From: Alteromonas portus
Lineage (GTDB): Bacteria > Pseudomonadota > Gammaproteobacteria > Enterobacterales > Alteromonadaceae
Direction of reading: 5' to 3'
DNA: 64,000 bases
Assembly (NCBI RefSeq): GCF_005117025.1
Contig: NZ_SWCO01000001.1
Span: 496,001 to 560,000, forward strand
The notes beneath the pieces were generated by a model. The model was not told where the DNA came from. It was given only the letters and a program-made list of their open reading frames with translations, and made no database searches. Every line of letters begins with the position of its first letter. Within the stretch, counting starts at the first letter, position 1. Positions 44,932 through 54,550 of this stretch are shown here, one piece after another. The translations under genes were made by a program, and so were the position numbers.

Positions 44932-45861
44932 ATGTCGGGGATTTTAGATTCGGTAAACCAGCGAACACAGCTTGTTGGGCAGAATCGCTTAGAGTTGTTG
45001 CTGTTTAGACTGAACGGTCGTCAACGGTTTGGTATTAACGTGTTTAAAGTGCGTGAGGTGCTTCAGTGTCCTCCACTTACATCAATGCCGAAATTGAACC
45101 CATTGGTTCGAGGTGTTGCCCATATCCGTGGTCAAACTATTTCGGTCATTGATTTAAGTATGGCAACCCGCGGTCGAAAGATTGAAGACCTTTCCAATGC
45201 CTTTATTGTAATTGCCGAATACAACCGTTCTGTTCAAGGCTTTTTGGTAGGCGCTGTCGAGCGTATTATCAATACTAACTGGGATGCCATTATGCCACCG
45301 CCACAAGGTACAGGGCGAGCGAGCTACTTGACGGCAGTAACGGAAGTTGAAAACGAACTTATCGAAATTTTAGATGTAGAGAAAATTCTAAACGAGATTT
45401 CTCCACTAAATGCCGAGGTGAGTGCGGATGTTGCTGAAGGACTGACTACCGAAGGGCAAGAAAACAAAATTATCTTTATTGCTGATGACTCGGCAGTAGC
45501 GAGAAATCAGGTGAAAAAGGCACTTACGTCGCTAGGTCTTGAAATTGAGCTTGCTAAAAATGGCCTTGAAGCACTCAACCGACTTAAAGAAATTGCCGAA
45601 GAGTACGGTGACGTAACAAACCGCGTTGGTGTACTAGTTTCGGATATCGAAATGCCGGAAATGGACGGTTATACGCTTACCGCAGAGATCAAAAATATTC
45701 CAGAACTTCAGAAACTGCATGTGGTACTTCACACTTCGTTAAGCGGTGTTTTCAACCAAGCTATGGTACAGAAGGTTGGGGCGGATGACTTCATTGCGAA
45801 ATTCCATCCAGACGAATTAGCGACAGCAGTTCAGAAATGGCTGATGACTGAGTGCGAGTAA
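44932..45861 (+). CDS. cheV: Chemotaxis protein CheV (CheW domain plus receiver)
   Basis: A 309-residue coupling protein. The N-terminal CheW-like domain (about 20-165) includes FGINVFKVREVL and HIRGQTISVIDL. The C-terminal receiver (about 180-305) has the acidic pair ADDS, phosphate-accepting Asp about 238 (SDIEMPEMDGY) and the conserved Lys near 290 (DDFIAKF). It couples chemoreceptors to CheA and is thought to aid adaptation. It is followed by cheR after 15 bp. Confidence 0.95.
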   Translation: MSGILDSVNQRTQLVGQNRLELLLFRLNGRQRFGINVFKVREVLQCPPLTSMPKLNPLVRGVAHIRGQTISVIDLSMATRGRKIEDLSNAFIVIAEYNRSVQGFLVGAVERIINTNWDAIMPPPQGTGRASYLTAVTEVENELIEILDVEKILNEISPLNAEVSADVAEGLTTEGQENKIIFIADDSAVARNQVKKALTSLGLEIELAKNGLEALNRLKEIAEEYGDVTNRVGVLVSDIEMPEMDGYTLTAEIKNIPELQKLHVVLHTSLSGVFNQAMVQKVGADDFIAKFHPDELATAVQKWLMTECE

Positions 45862-45876
45862 CGGAGCAAAAACGGA

Positions 45877-46707
45877 TTGGCTAATAAAGACGTTTCGCCT
45901 GCAAGTTATCTAAAGTTCAGAGAGTTTCTTGAAAAGCAATGCGGCATAGTGTTAGGAGAAAATAAGCAGTACTTAGTGCGTAGCCGGCTGGCTTCATTGC
46001 TGTTTAAGCACAAATATGAATCAGCTGACGAACTGATTGATGTTGTTGTGCGAGGGTTCGATAGAGCGTTATTACAAAGTGTAATCGACGCGATGACAAC
46101 GAATGAAACCTTGTGGTTTCGCGATAATTATCCGTTCGACCTTCTTATAAAGGATCTGCTGCCGACCTTATCTGCAAAGAACCAAAAGATCCGTATTTGG
46201 AGTGCTGCTTGTTCTTCAGGTCAAGAACCTTATTCTATTGCGATGTCGGTGCTTGAATTTCAGCGTCAACGCCCAGGAGCATTGAGAGCTGGCGTCGAAA
46301 TTGTGGCAACTGACTTATCATCTGAAATGTTACAAAAATGCGAGCTAGGCATTTATGACGAACTGTCGCTGGCAAGAGGGTTATCTCCTCAGCGAAGACA
46401 AGCATTTTTTCAACAAAACGAAGAAGGTCTAATGCAGGTAAAGCCTGAAGTTCGCAGAATGGTAAGCTTTAGAAGTTTGAACCTGCTTACAAGTTATGCA
46501 GCACTTGGCCGCTTTGACATCGTGTTTTGCCGCAACGTATTGATTTACTTCTCATCAGAAGTAAAACAGCGGATCCTGCAACAAATTGCCGGACAACTGC
46601 AGCCTCAGGGCGTGTTATTCCTTGGCGCATCGGAATCTATCAGTGCTGCAAGCGATATATACAGCATGGTTAAGTGCCACCCTGGCCTTTACTACCAAAA
46701 AAAATAA
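45877..46707 (+). CDS. cheR: Chemotaxis protein methyltransferase CheR
   Basis: A 276-residue enzyme that methylates glutamates on chemoreceptors using S-adenosylmethionine. The N-terminal helical domain is about 1-80 and the methyltransferase domain about 80-275. Visible motifs are TTNETLWFRD (about 80-90), the SAM-binding IWSAACSSGQEPYS (about 105-118) and FDIVFCRNVLIYF. The start is a TTG with GGAG 10 bases upstream. It forms a two-gene unit with cheV. Confidence 0.95.
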   Translation: MANKDVSPASYLKFREFLEKQCGIVLGENKQYLVRSRLASLLFKHKYESADELIDVVVRGFDRALLQSVIDAMTTNETLWFRDNYPFDLLIKDLLPTLSAKNQKIRIWSAACSSGQEPYSIAMSVLEFQRQRPGALRAGVEIVATDLSSEMLQKCELGIYDELSLARGLSPQRRQAFFQQNEEGLMQVKPEVRRMVSFRSLNLLTSYAALGRFDIVFCRNVLIYFSSEVKQRILQQIAGQLQPQGVLFLGASESISAASDIYSMVKCHPGLYYQKK

Positions 46708-46791
46708 TCTAATTTACTGGCCTGATTAATAAAGGTTTTTATAAATCAGGTCAGAATTATTACCTTTCTATTTCCCGTCAAAATCTCATTT

Positions 46792-46807
46792 TGGCATCTG
46801 CCTTGCT
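46792..46807 (+). promoter_or_regulatory. Sigma-54 promoter of the flgB operon
   Basis: TGGCAT-CTGCC-TTGCT matches TGGCAC-N5-TTGCT with correct GG/GC phasing. It lies 100 bases ahead of flgB and resembles the promoter in front of flgF. Confidence 0.75.
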
Positions 46808-46906
46808 AACTATTCTACAAACGACAGTAAAACGGCAATGTCTTTCTTTATGTACGTTCGTTTAGCTTGTCATAGAAAATGTTTTAAGTATGTCAGAGGT
46901 CATGTT

Positions 46907-47338
46907 ATGGCTATTAACCTAGATAAGTTGGTGGGCTTTCACGAATCAGCGCTCAATATACGTACTGAGCGTATGGAAGTGATTGCAGGTAATCTAGCCA
47001 ACGCTAATACGCCTGGTTATAAAGCACGAGACATTGATTTTAATAAAGCTATGCAGTCTGCAATGCAAGAGGCGTCAGGTAATTCAACGGGACACTCATC
47101 AAAAATGGTGCGGACCAATGAACGCCACTTAAGCGGCAATTCTACGTCGGTAGCGGCAAACTTTGACATGCAGTACCGCATCCCCACTCAGCCAGATACC
47201 GGCGACGGTAATACGGTAGAAGTTCAAGCGGAAAGAAACCGATTTTTAGATAATGGTTTGCGCTACCAAGCCAGCCTTGAATTTTTGAACGGAAAGATCA
47301 AAGGCATGAAAAAAGCGCTTGGCTCAGGAGGTCAATAG
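46907..47338 (+). CDS. flgB: Flagellar basal-body rod protein FlgB
   Basis: A 143-residue proximal rod protein. I chose the ATG at 46907 over the longer frame from 46838, because the protein then begins MAINLDKLVGFHESAL like other FlgB and an AGAGGT ribosome site precedes it. The rod signature NLANANTPGYKARD lies at about 30-43. FlgB links the MS ring and export apparatus to the rod. flgC follows after 2 bp. Confidence 0.93.
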   Translation: MAINLDKLVGFHESALNIRTERMEVIAGNLANANTPGYKARDIDFNKAMQSAMQEASGNSTGHSSKMVRTNERHLSGNSTSVAANFDMQYRIPTQPDTGDGNTVEVQAERNRFLDNGLRYQASLEFLNGKIKGMKKALGSGGQ

Positions 47339-47340
47339 TC

Positions 47341-47763
47341 ATGAGTTTATTTAATGTAATGCAAATTTCGAGCACCGGTATGGAGGCAGAAAATGTGCGC
47401 CTAAATACCACGGCAAGTAACATCGCCAATGCAAACTCTGTAAGCAGCAGTTATGACGAAACCTACCGAGCCCGCCACCCTGTTTTCGCAACCGCACTAC
47501 AGGATGCCATGCGTGACCAGTCTAAGGGGGCAGGTGTTCAAGTTAAAGGTATTGTGGAAAGCGACGCACCGCTTAATGTGGAATATTCGCCTAATAATCC
47601 AATGGCAGATGAAAATGGATATATCTACAAGCCAAACGTCAACATTGTCGAAGAAATGGCAAATATGATGTCAGCGTCAAAAGCATATGAAACAAATGTA
47701 CAAGTAGCGGATACCACTAAACGAATCTTCCGCCGCGTACTGCAGTTAGGTCAAGGGCAGTAA
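47341..47763 (+). CDS. flgC: Flagellar basal-body rod protein FlgC
   Basis: A 140-residue rod protein. The N-terminal signature reads TTASNIANANSVSS. The C-terminal helix NIVEEMANMMSASKAYETNVQ is split by a kink as in other axial proteins, and the two ends form the coiled coil of the rod. It lies in the flgBCDE operon. Confidence 0.94.
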   Translation: MSLFNVMQISSTGMEAENVRLNTTASNIANANSVSSSYDETYRARHPVFATALQDAMRDQSKGAGVQVKGIVESDAPLNVEYSPNNPMADENGYIYKPNVNIVEEMANMMSASKAYETNVQVADTTKRIFRRVLQLGQGQ

Positions 47764-47794
47764 TTTGCCGCTTGAATAATGTGAGGATTAATTA

Positions 47795-48481
47795 GTGAAC
47801 ACCATAAACAACACCGGCTTAAATACCGATCTGTATTGGCAGGAAGAAACCGTCAAAATTGCCGATGGTACTGAGCAGCAGTTAACACAAGAAGATTTCT
47901 TTTCAATGTTAACTGAACAGCTTGCAAATCAGGACCCTACGGCACCGGTTGATAATGATCAGATGGTGGCGCAAATGACGTCATTTACGATGGCAGACGG
48001 TATCTCTCAGCTAAACGAAAAGTTTGAATCCTTTGCTGCTTCTATGACATCGAACCAAGCGCTGCAGGCGTCAAGCCTTATCGGTCAAAACGTGCTAGTC
48101 CAAGGTAATATTGGCTATATGGCAAATGAAGGCGATGGGATTTCAGGCGTTATCGTAAACGAGAGTACGGTTCAAAATATGACAATTAACATTGAGAACC
48201 AATTCGGTGAAGTGATTAAAACTATTGATGCAGGTACACAAAGTGCAGGCAACATTGAGTTTGAATGGGACGGCAAAGATAAGCATGGTAACCAGATGGC
48301 ACCCGGTGAATATGTTATCAGTGCTACTGGCGAGCTTAACGGTGAAGGTGTGCAGCTGAATACTGCCGTTAATCGTCATGTTGGAAGCGTAAGCTTGGCC
48401 GGTAGTGGTCAGGGCGTAATTTTGAATTTGGATGGTGATGTCAGTATCAACCTTGATGACGTCATTCAAATCGGCAGTTAG
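47795..48481 (+). CDS. flgD: Flagellar hook cap and assembly protein FlgD
   Basis: A 228-residue hook scaffold. The N-terminal part has LTQEDFFSMLTEQLANQDP, typical of FlgD, and the C-terminal part has an FlgD Ig-like/Tudor domain (VIKTIDAGTQSAGNIEFEWDG pattern). It starts at GTG after a TGAGGAT ribosome site. The cap directs polymerisation of FlgE. Confidence 0.93.
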   Translation: MNTINNTGLNTDLYWQEETVKIADGTEQQLTQEDFFSMLTEQLANQDPTAPVDNDQMVAQMTSFTMADGISQLNEKFESFAASMTSNQALQASSLIGQNVLVQGNIGYMANEGDGISGVIVNESTVQNMTINIENQFGEVIKTIDAGTQSAGNIEFEWDGKDKHGNQMAPGEYVISATGELNGEGVQLNTAVNRHVGSVSLAGSGQGVILNLDGDVSINLDDVIQIGS

Positions 48482-48495
48482 TAGGAGAATCAATA

Positions 48496-49881
48496 ATGTC
48501 TTTTAATATTGCACTGAGTGGCGTATCGGCCGCACAAAAAGATTTGGATGTAACCGCCAACAACATCGCAAACGTAAATACGGTTGGCTTTAAAGAATCT
48601 CGAGCAGAATTTGGTGATGTTTATGCAGCATCACTGCTTTCAGGCGGCAAAACGAAAGTGGGTGACGGTGTACTTACTCAAGAAGTTGCTCAGCAATTTT
48701 CTCAGGGCAGCCTTCAGTTTACCAACACGTCGCTCGATTTAGCGATTACAGGTAACGGTTTCTTTGCGACAGTACCTGAAATTACGTCTCGCGATTTCTC
48801 ATTCACTCGCGCTGGCCAGTTTAAGCTCGATAGCGACAACTTTGTAGTTAACAGTAACGGCGACAACCTGCTGGGCTTCCCTGTAAACTCAGACGGTACA
48901 AGTGCATCAGTTGCATTAAGTACAACGGAACCAGTACGTATTCCTGATTCATCGGGGTCGCCAGCACAAACCACAGAAGTTGATATTCGTATGAACTTAC
49001 CTGCAGGGGATGCTGCGTTAGATCCTCAGGACTTTGACCCTGAAGATCCACTTACCTACAACGCCGCAACATCGGTGACGGTATATGATTCGTTGGGTGA
49101 TAGTCACGTAATGACGTATTACTTCATTAAAGACAACACGGCAGGGGTTGATAACGAGTGGTACGTTGCGACTGCAATAGACGATACCCTCGTCGATATG
49201 ACAGATTCAACAGGCGCTGATACTGACCCAGCTACCGCCGTCAATTCAGTTGGCGGTAACACGGGTAACGCCGTAACAGCATCTAAACTTATTTTCTCTC
49301 AGGGCGGTGATTTCTCTGGTATGGAAACACCAGATGGCTTACCTACGCTAGACTTTAAAATGCAAACTGAAGCACTAGGTGCGGGTATTCTTGCAAATGG
49401 TTCAGATCCGACACAACAGATAAGCATTGATTTCAATCTAGATGTGAATAACGCTACGCCTAATGAGCCAACTCAGTTTGCTTCAGCGTTTGAAGTAACG
49501 TCATTAGAACAAGACGGTTTGCCAGTTGGTCGACTGACGGGTATCGATATCGGCCCTGACGGTTTGGTTCGCGCTACCTTCTCTAACGGTACATCAGAGC
49601 CTATTGTTCGTGTTGCACTGGTACGTTTTTCTAACGAACAAGGCCTAACTCAAGAAAGCAGTACTCAATGGAAAGAAAGTATTCTTTCAGGTGAGGCACT
49701 AGCGGGTGAAGCTACAACCGGTACGTTTGGAGAAATAAATTCTTCTGCGCTAGAACAAGCTAACGTTAACCTGACTACCGAGCTTATCGATATGATTATT
49801 GCTCAGCGTAACTTCCAGGCTAACTCACGAGCTCTGGAAGTAAACAATTCACTAAACCAGACTATTCTGAACATTCGATAG
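48496..49881 (+). CDS. flgE: Flagellar hook protein FlgE
   Basis: A 461-residue hook subunit. The N-terminal axial motif is TANNIANVNTVGFKESRAEF (about 22-41). Variable surface domains fill about 140-370. The C-terminal motif ELIDMIIAQRNFQANSR ends the protein with LNQTILNIR. Length is within the usual range. It is the last gene of the flgBCDE unit, which ends at the terminator 49964-49991. Confidence 0.95.
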   Translation: MSFNIALSGVSAAQKDLDVTANNIANVNTVGFKESRAEFGDVYAASLLSGGKTKVGDGVLTQEVAQQFSQGSLQFTNTSLDLAITGNGFFATVPEITSRDFSFTRAGQFKLDSDNFVVNSNGDNLLGFPVNSDGTSASVALSTTEPVRIPDSSGSPAQTTEVDIRMNLPAGDAALDPQDFDPEDPLTYNAATSVTVYDSLGDSHVMTYYFIKDNTAGVDNEWYVATAIDDTLVDMTDSTGADTDPATAVNSVGGNTGNAVTASKLIFSQGGDFSGMETPDGLPTLDFKMQTEALGAGILANGSDPTQQISIDFNLDVNNATPNEPTQFASAFEVTSLEQDGLPVGRLTGIDIGPDGLVRATFSNGTSEPIVRVALVRFSNEQGLTQESSTQWKESILSGEALAGEATTGTFGEINSSALEQANVNLTTELIDMIIAQRNFQANSRALEVNNSLNQTILNIR

Positions 49882-49963
49882 TTAACGTTTAGACTCGTTC
49901 GACGAAACAAAAAAGCGGCAATGAATAGGCGGAAAAATCCTCTATCGTTGCCGTTATTTAATA

Positions 49964-49991
49964 GAGCCGCGTCACAGCGGTTCTTTTATTT
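49964..49991 (+). terminator. Rho-independent terminator after flgE
   Basis: GAGCCGC (49964-49970) pairs with GCGGTTC (49977-49983) around a 6-base loop, followed by TTTTATTTT. A second inverted repeat (GCGGCAA with TTGCCGT) lies just upstream. This separates flgBCDE from flgF onwards. Confidence 0.75.
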
Positions 49992-50051
49992 TCCTCATAT
50001 TATCAATTCTTTAGCTTCTATATTTTCTATCTGACGTAAAAATCCACAGGT

Positions 50052-50067
50052 TGGCATCGCCTTTGCA
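50052..50067 (+). promoter_or_regulatory. Sigma-54 promoter of the flgF operon
   Basis: TGGCAT-CGCCT-TTGCA has correct GG/GC phasing and lies 40 bases ahead of flgF, just after the flgE terminator. Confidence 0.78.
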
Positions 50068-50106
50068 AAATCTTGTTTAAGGTTTAATCAGAGTCAAAAG
50101 TCAGTC

Positions 50107-50850
50107 ATGGACAAACTTCTCTATATTTCAGCGAGTGGCGCATCTCAAGACCTATTAGGTACCGGGATTAGAGCCAATAACTTAGCTAACGCACAGACCA
50201 CCGGATTTAGAGCCCAGCTAGAGCAAGCTAGGTCCATGCCGGCCTACGGCGAAGGTTTGCCAACCCGCGTGTTCTCTATGACTGAAAGCCCGTCAAATAA
50301 CTATGAGTCGGGCCCAATGATTAAAACGGACCGCGACTTAGATGTGGCTATTCAAGGGGATGGTTGGTTCGCGGTACAAGATCAAAATGGTCAAGAAGCC
50401 TATTCCCGTGATGGTAACTTTAAATTAGGCGATGACGGAATTTTGACAGACATTCACGACCGCGTGGTACTAGGTGACAACGGGCCAATTTTTTTACCTG
50501 TACCTCTTGATAACCTAAATATTGCCGCCGACGGTACCTTGTCGATGAGGCAGCTAGGTGCCCCAGCCAATGTGATCGAAGAAGTCGGCCGCCTTAAATT
50601 GGTTAGTCCTAACTACGCTGATATGGAACGTGGCAACGACGGCTTATTTAGAATGGAAGATGGCTCAATTGCGCCTGCTAATGCAAACGTCAAAGTAATG
50701 TCTGGCATGCTTGAAGGCTCTAACGTGAATGCCGTTGAAGAGATGGTGGACATGATAAGCCTGCAGCGTCATTACGAGCTACAGGTCAAAATGATGAAGC
50801 AAGCCGAGAAACTAGATCAAAGTGGTAACGCATTACTACGCATACTGTAA
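50107..50850 (+). CDS. flgF: Flagellar basal-body rod protein FlgF
   Basis: A 247-residue proximal rod protein. The N-terminal axial motif is IRANNLANAQTTGFRA and the C-terminal one VEEMVDMISLQRHYELQ. The central domain carries DLDVAIQGDGWFAVQD, shared by FlgF and FlgG. It is the first gene of the flgFGHIJKL unit. Confidence 0.94.
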   Translation: MDKLLYISASGASQDLLGTGIRANNLANAQTTGFRAQLEQARSMPAYGEGLPTRVFSMTESPSNNYESGPMIKTDRDLDVAIQGDGWFAVQDQNGQEAYSRDGNFKLGDDGILTDIHDRVVLGDNGPIFLPVPLDNLNIAADGTLSMRQLGAPANVIEEVGRLKLVSPNYADMERGNDGLFRMEDGSIAPANANVKVMSGMLEGSNVNAVEEMVDMISLQRHYELQVKMMKQAEKLDQSGNALLRIL

Positions 50851-50896
50851 ACGAATTTTTATCACCGTTGCCCTATGAGCAACGTCGGAGGTTAAC

Positions 50897-51685
50897 ATGC
50901 ATCCAGCACTATGGATAAGTAAAACCGGACTAGACGCCGCACAAACAGATGTGGCAGTGGTGTCTAACAACCTAGCAAACGCATCAACGGTTGGCTTCAA
51001 AAAAGACCGCGCGGTGTTTGAAGATTTGCTTTATCAGAATATTAACCAGCCAGGGGGGCGTTCATCTGCTGACACAGAACTGCCTTCTGGACTTATGCTT
51101 GGCTCAGGTTCAAAAGTAGTCGCTACGCAAAAAGCACATACGCAAGGCAATTTATTAACCACTGAGAACGCCTTAGATATGTCGATTCAAGGCCGAGGCT
51201 ATTTCGAAATATTGCAGCCTGACGGCACTATTGCTTACTCAAGAAATGGTCAATTTTCATTAAACGACCAAGGGCAAATCGTTACCTCTGGTGCTGGCTT
51301 CTTGCTTCAGCCTGAGGTAGCCGTCCCAGAAGATGCACAGCAGATCACTATTTCTCAAGATGGCGAAATTAGCGTGAGTATTCGCGGTCAAGCTGAACCC
51401 CAGGTATTGGGGCAGATGAATATTTCAGATTTTGTTAACCCAACGGGTCTTCAACCAATTGGGCAAAACTTGTTTGTGGAAACTGCATCTAGCGGAGCGC
51501 CAATTCAGGGCGTCCCAGGCCTTCAAGGACTAGGGTATATCTCTCAAGGTACGTTAGAAACCTCTAATGTAAACGTCACCGAAGAATTAGTTAACCTTAT
51601 CGAGAGCCAACGCTTGTATGAGATGAACTCTAAAGTTATCTCGTCAGTTGACCAAATGCTTGGTCAGGTTATCCAGCAACTTTAA
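50897..51685 (+). CDS. flgG: Flagellar distal rod protein FlgG
   Basis: A 262-residue distal rod subunit, the usual length for FlgG. It has VVSNNLANASTVGFKKDRAV at the N terminus, the central DMSIQGRGYFEI and the C-terminal TEELVNLIESQRLYEMNSK. A GGAGG ribosome site lies 5 bases before the ATG. It forms the drive shaft passing through the P and L rings. Confidence 0.96.
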   Translation: MHPALWISKTGLDAAQTDVAVVSNNLANASTVGFKKDRAVFEDLLYQNINQPGGRSSADTELPSGLMLGSGSKVVATQKAHTQGNLLTTENALDMSIQGRGYFEILQPDGTIAYSRNGQFSLNDQGQIVTSGAGFLLQPEVAVPEDAQQITISQDGEISVSIRGQAEPQVLGQMNISDFVNPTGLQPIGQNLFVETASSGAPIQGVPGLQGLGYISQGTLETSNVNVTEELVNLIESQRLYEMNSKVISSVDQMLGQVIQQL

Positions 51686-51696
51686 TAGGTAACATC

Positions 51697-52377
51697 ATGC
51701 GTATTTTAGGTTTATCTGTTGCTCTACTTTTACTTGGCGGCTGCGCCAGTACAAACGAGCCTCCTGTTCAAGCAAATGATCCGTCATTTGCGCCAGTAGT
51801 GCCAGATTACCCGCGTGAAACGGTGGTTGAAGACGGTTCGCTATTTCGTTCCTACATGGCAAATAGTTTGTACTCAGATGTCACCGCTAGACGAGTGGGC
51901 GACATTATTACGGTTACGTTAAACGAAAGTACGTCAGCCAGTAAGTCTGCTGACACCACTACGGCCAAAGACACAAACGTAAACCTAGATACGATAACCG
52001 GCCTAGGTGGTCAGGCGGTAAATATTGGTGGCCAATCTATTCAGTTAGGGATCGGATCTTCTCGCGACTTTACCGGTGATGCTGCAGCTAACCAAAGCAA
52101 CAGTTTAGACGGCGCTATTTCCGTAACGGTTGTAGATGTATTGCCGAACAATAATTTGGTTATTCGCGGTGAGAAGTGGTTAACGTTAAACCATGGTGAT
52201 GAGTACATCCGTTTAACCGGCATTATTCGCCCCGCAGATATCAGTCCAGAGAATGAGATAGTGTCAACGAAGGTAGCCAATGCTCGCATTCAATACTCGG
52301 GCACAGGTACATTTGCGAGAGCGCAAGAAAAGGGTTGGTTAACTAAGTTTTTCGATTCAACTTGGTGGCCTCTTTAG
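51697..52377 (+). CDS. flgH: Flagellar L-ring protein FlgH
   Basis: A 226-residue outer membrane lipoprotein. The lipobox LLGGC puts the acylated Cys at about residue 16. The conserved GDIITVTLNESTSASKSADT lies near 68-87, and LVIRGEKWLTLNHGDEYIRL in the C-terminal half. It forms the L ring bushing. It lies 11 bp after flgG. Confidence 0.96.
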   Translation: MRILGLSVALLLLGGCASTNEPPVQANDPSFAPVVPDYPRETVVEDGSLFRSYMANSLYSDVTARRVGDIITVTLNESTSASKSADTTTAKDTNVNLDTITGLGGQAVNIGGQSIQLGIGSSRDFTGDAAANQSNSLDGAISVTVVDVLPNNNLVIRGEKWLTLNHGDEYIRLTGIIRPADISPENEIVSTKVANARIQYSGTGTFARAQEKGWLTKFFDSTWWPL

Positions 52378-52398
52378 GCTTTTGGTAGGAGAGTGGAC

Positions 52399-53511
52399 AT
52401 GCGTTTATTTTCAGTCGTATTAGCCGTATTAACACTGCTTTTATCTTCACAAGCAGCGGCGCAGCGTATTAAAGATTTAGCAAGCATACAGGGCGTGCGT
52501 AGCAACCAATTAGTAGGGTATGGTCTTGTCGTTGGTTTACCTGGTACCGGCGAGCAAAGCCCATTCACCGAGCAGAGTTTTAGAACCATGCTAAGCAATT
52601 TTGGTATTAGTTTGGATGCTAACACTAAGCCCAAAATCAAAAATGTTGCAGCGGTGGCTGTTCATGCTGAATTGCCTGCTTTCGCAAAACCGGGTCAAAC
52701 CATAGATATTACGGTTTCTTCCGTAGGTGAGGCGTCGAGCCTTCAAGGTGGAACACTTCTCCAAACGTTTCTACGTGGTGTCGATGGCAAAGTTTATGCG
52801 GTAGCACAAGGTAGCTTAGTGGTAAGTGGCTTTGGTGCACAGGGCGGCGACGGATCTCGTATTGTCGTAAATACGCCTACGGTTGGCAGAATTCCAAATG
52901 GCGCTATGGTAGAGCAATCTGTTCCCAGTGGTTTTGCCAATGGCGACACGTTAACGCTCAACCTGCATTATCCAGACTTTTCAACGGCGAAAGCATTAGC
53001 CGACACCATAAACGAGCGCTTAGGCGCACAGCCAGAGAACGGATATGTTATTGCCAAACCTATAGATGCTGCGTCTGTGCGCGTAACAGCCCCTCGTGAT
53101 GTGGGTCAGCGCGTGGGCTTTTTGGCAACGTTAGAAAACTTTGAATTTACGCCCGCAGATGCGCCAGCGCGCGTTGTGATAAATAGCCGTACAGGCACCA
53201 TTGTGATAGGCAGCGATGTTCGTCTATTACCTGCTGCCATTACTCATGGTGGCCTAACTGTGACAATTTCTGAAAATCAGCAGGTTGCTCAACCTAATGC
53301 TTTTGCTGAAGGTCAAACCGTAGTTACCACTCAGTCAATCGTCGATGTGGACTTGGCAGATAGCAGAATGTTTAAGTTTGAGCCTGGCGTTACCCTCGAT
53401 CAGTTAGTGCGTGCGGTTAACGAAGTTGGCGCGGCACCAGGCGACTTAATGGCAATTCTAGAAGCACTTCGTCAAGCAGGCGCGTTGCGCGGTGAGCTCG
53501 TTATTATTTAA
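52399..53511 (+). CDS. flgI: Flagellar P-ring protein FlgI
   Basis: A 370-residue periplasmic ring protein. I prefer the ATG at 52399 to the GTG at 52393, since the TAGGAG ribosome site ends 7 bases before it. The signal peptide (about 1-21) ends in SSQAAA. The mature N terminus [20 protein letters not shown] and the motif [12 protein letters not shown] are characteristic. Assembly depends on FlgA. Confidence 0.96.
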   Translation: MRLFSVVLAVLTLLLSSQAAAQRIKDLASIQGVRSNQLVGYGLVVGLPGTGEQSPFTEQSFRTMLSNFGISLDANTKPKIKNVAAVAVHAELPAFAKPGQTIDITVSSVGEASSLQGGTLLQTFLRGVDGKVYAVAQGSLVVSGFGAQGGDGSRIVVNTPTVGRIPNGAMVEQSVPSGFANGDTLTLNLHYPDFSTAKALADTINERLGAQPENGYVIAKPIDAASVRVTAPRDVGQRVGFLATLENFEFTPADAPARVVINSRTGTIVIGSDVRLLPAAITHGGLTVTISENQQVAQPNAFAEGQTVVTTQSIVDVDLADSRMFKFEPGVTLDQLVRAVNEVGAAPGDLMAILEALRQAGALRGELVII

Positions 53512-53571
53512 ACAAACGAGAAGCACAAAAGTAGTCGGCGAAAAAGATAGGGTTATAGCGGAATAAGCACA

Positions 53572-54522
53572 ATGGAATCACTTAGCACAAAAAGTCAGCT
53601 TGATATGGCACGCAACGTCCACGATATGGGCAGCATTAATAAAATGCGTGAAGCCATTGCGTCAGGTGACGAGACAGTATTGCAAGAGGCTGCGCAGCAG
53701 TTTGAGGCAATATTCGTGCAAATGATGCTGAAATCCATGCGTAAAGCGCAAGATGCCCTTGCTGATGAAGACAGTCCTTTTAATTCACAACAAGTAAAGT
53801 TTTATCGCGATATGCACGACCAGCAGCTTGCAACCGACCTTACATCAGGCGGAGGCTTGGGGCTGGCTGATGTAATAGTTAAACAGCTCGGGCAAACGGA
53901 AAACAGCTATACACCAGCAAGTGTTATTAGAAGCGACGGTGATCTTTCATCGCTAAATAGAAATCGTGAATACAAGGTTGCCCAAGCACAAGATATTGCG
54001 CTTTCTTCTAACTCGATTAAAACACAGTCGGCACAAAAAGATGCCATGTTTGAAAGCCCAGAACAGTTTGTTGAAAGTCTTATGCCTATAGCGGAAAAAG
54101 TTGCGGAAAAATATGGCATGGACCCGAAAGCAATCGTTTCTCAAGCGGCCGTAGAAACTGGGTGGGGAAAGTTTGTCATTCACAAATCCGACGGCAGTAG
54201 TTCGCACAACCTCTTCGGCATAAAGGCCAACAAAGGTTGGCAAGGTGAGCAAGCGGTAGTGGATACATTGGAATTTAACAACGGACTGCCTCAGAAACAA
54301 AAAGCTGCGTTTAGGTCTTACTCATCGGTAGAAGAAGCGATGGAAGACTACGGACGCTTTATCACATCACAGCCTCGCTATAGCCATGCTGTGGAAAATG
54401 CTTCTGATGCTGCGCGTTACACTAATGCGCTTCAAGAGGCGGGCTATGCTACCGACCCTGAATACGCAAGCAAGATAATGGCCGTGTATAACAGCGAACG
54501 TCTTAGCGCGCTGATGCCATAG
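53572..54522 (+). CDS. flgJ: Flagellar rod cap and muramidase FlgJ
   Basis: A 316-residue two-domain protein. The N-terminal rod-cap domain (about 1-105) has AAQQFEAIFVQMMLKSMRKA. The C-terminal glucosaminidase domain (about 165-315) has IVSQAAVETGWGKFVI with the catalytic Glu in AVETGWG, and HNLFGIKANKGW. It opens the peptidoglycan for the growing rod. Confidence 0.95.
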   Translation: MESLSTKSQLDMARNVHDMGSINKMREAIASGDETVLQEAAQQFEAIFVQMMLKSMRKAQDALADEDSPFNSQQVKFYRDMHDQQLATDLTSGGGLGLADVIVKQLGQTENSYTPASVIRSDGDLSSLNRNREYKVAQAQDIALSSNSIKTQSAQKDAMFESPEQFVESLMPIAEKVAEKYGMDPKAIVSQAAVETGWGKFVIHKSDGSSSHNLFGIKANKGWQGEQAVVDTLEFNNGLPQKQKAAFRSYSSVEEAMEDYGRFITSQPRYSHAVENASDAARYTNALQEAGYATDPEYASKIMAVYNSERLSALMP

Positions 54523-54550
54523 TGTAGGGGCCATAGGTGAGGAGAATACA

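Noticed and set aside
46838..46906. 23-codon upstream extension of FlgB
   Set aside because: It lacks a ribosome site, has no similarity to FlgB N termini, and the internal ATG at 46907 has both.
48143..48493. 116-codon minus-strand frame inside flgD
   Set aside because: Antisense to a clear flgD with no ribosome site; a shadow frame.
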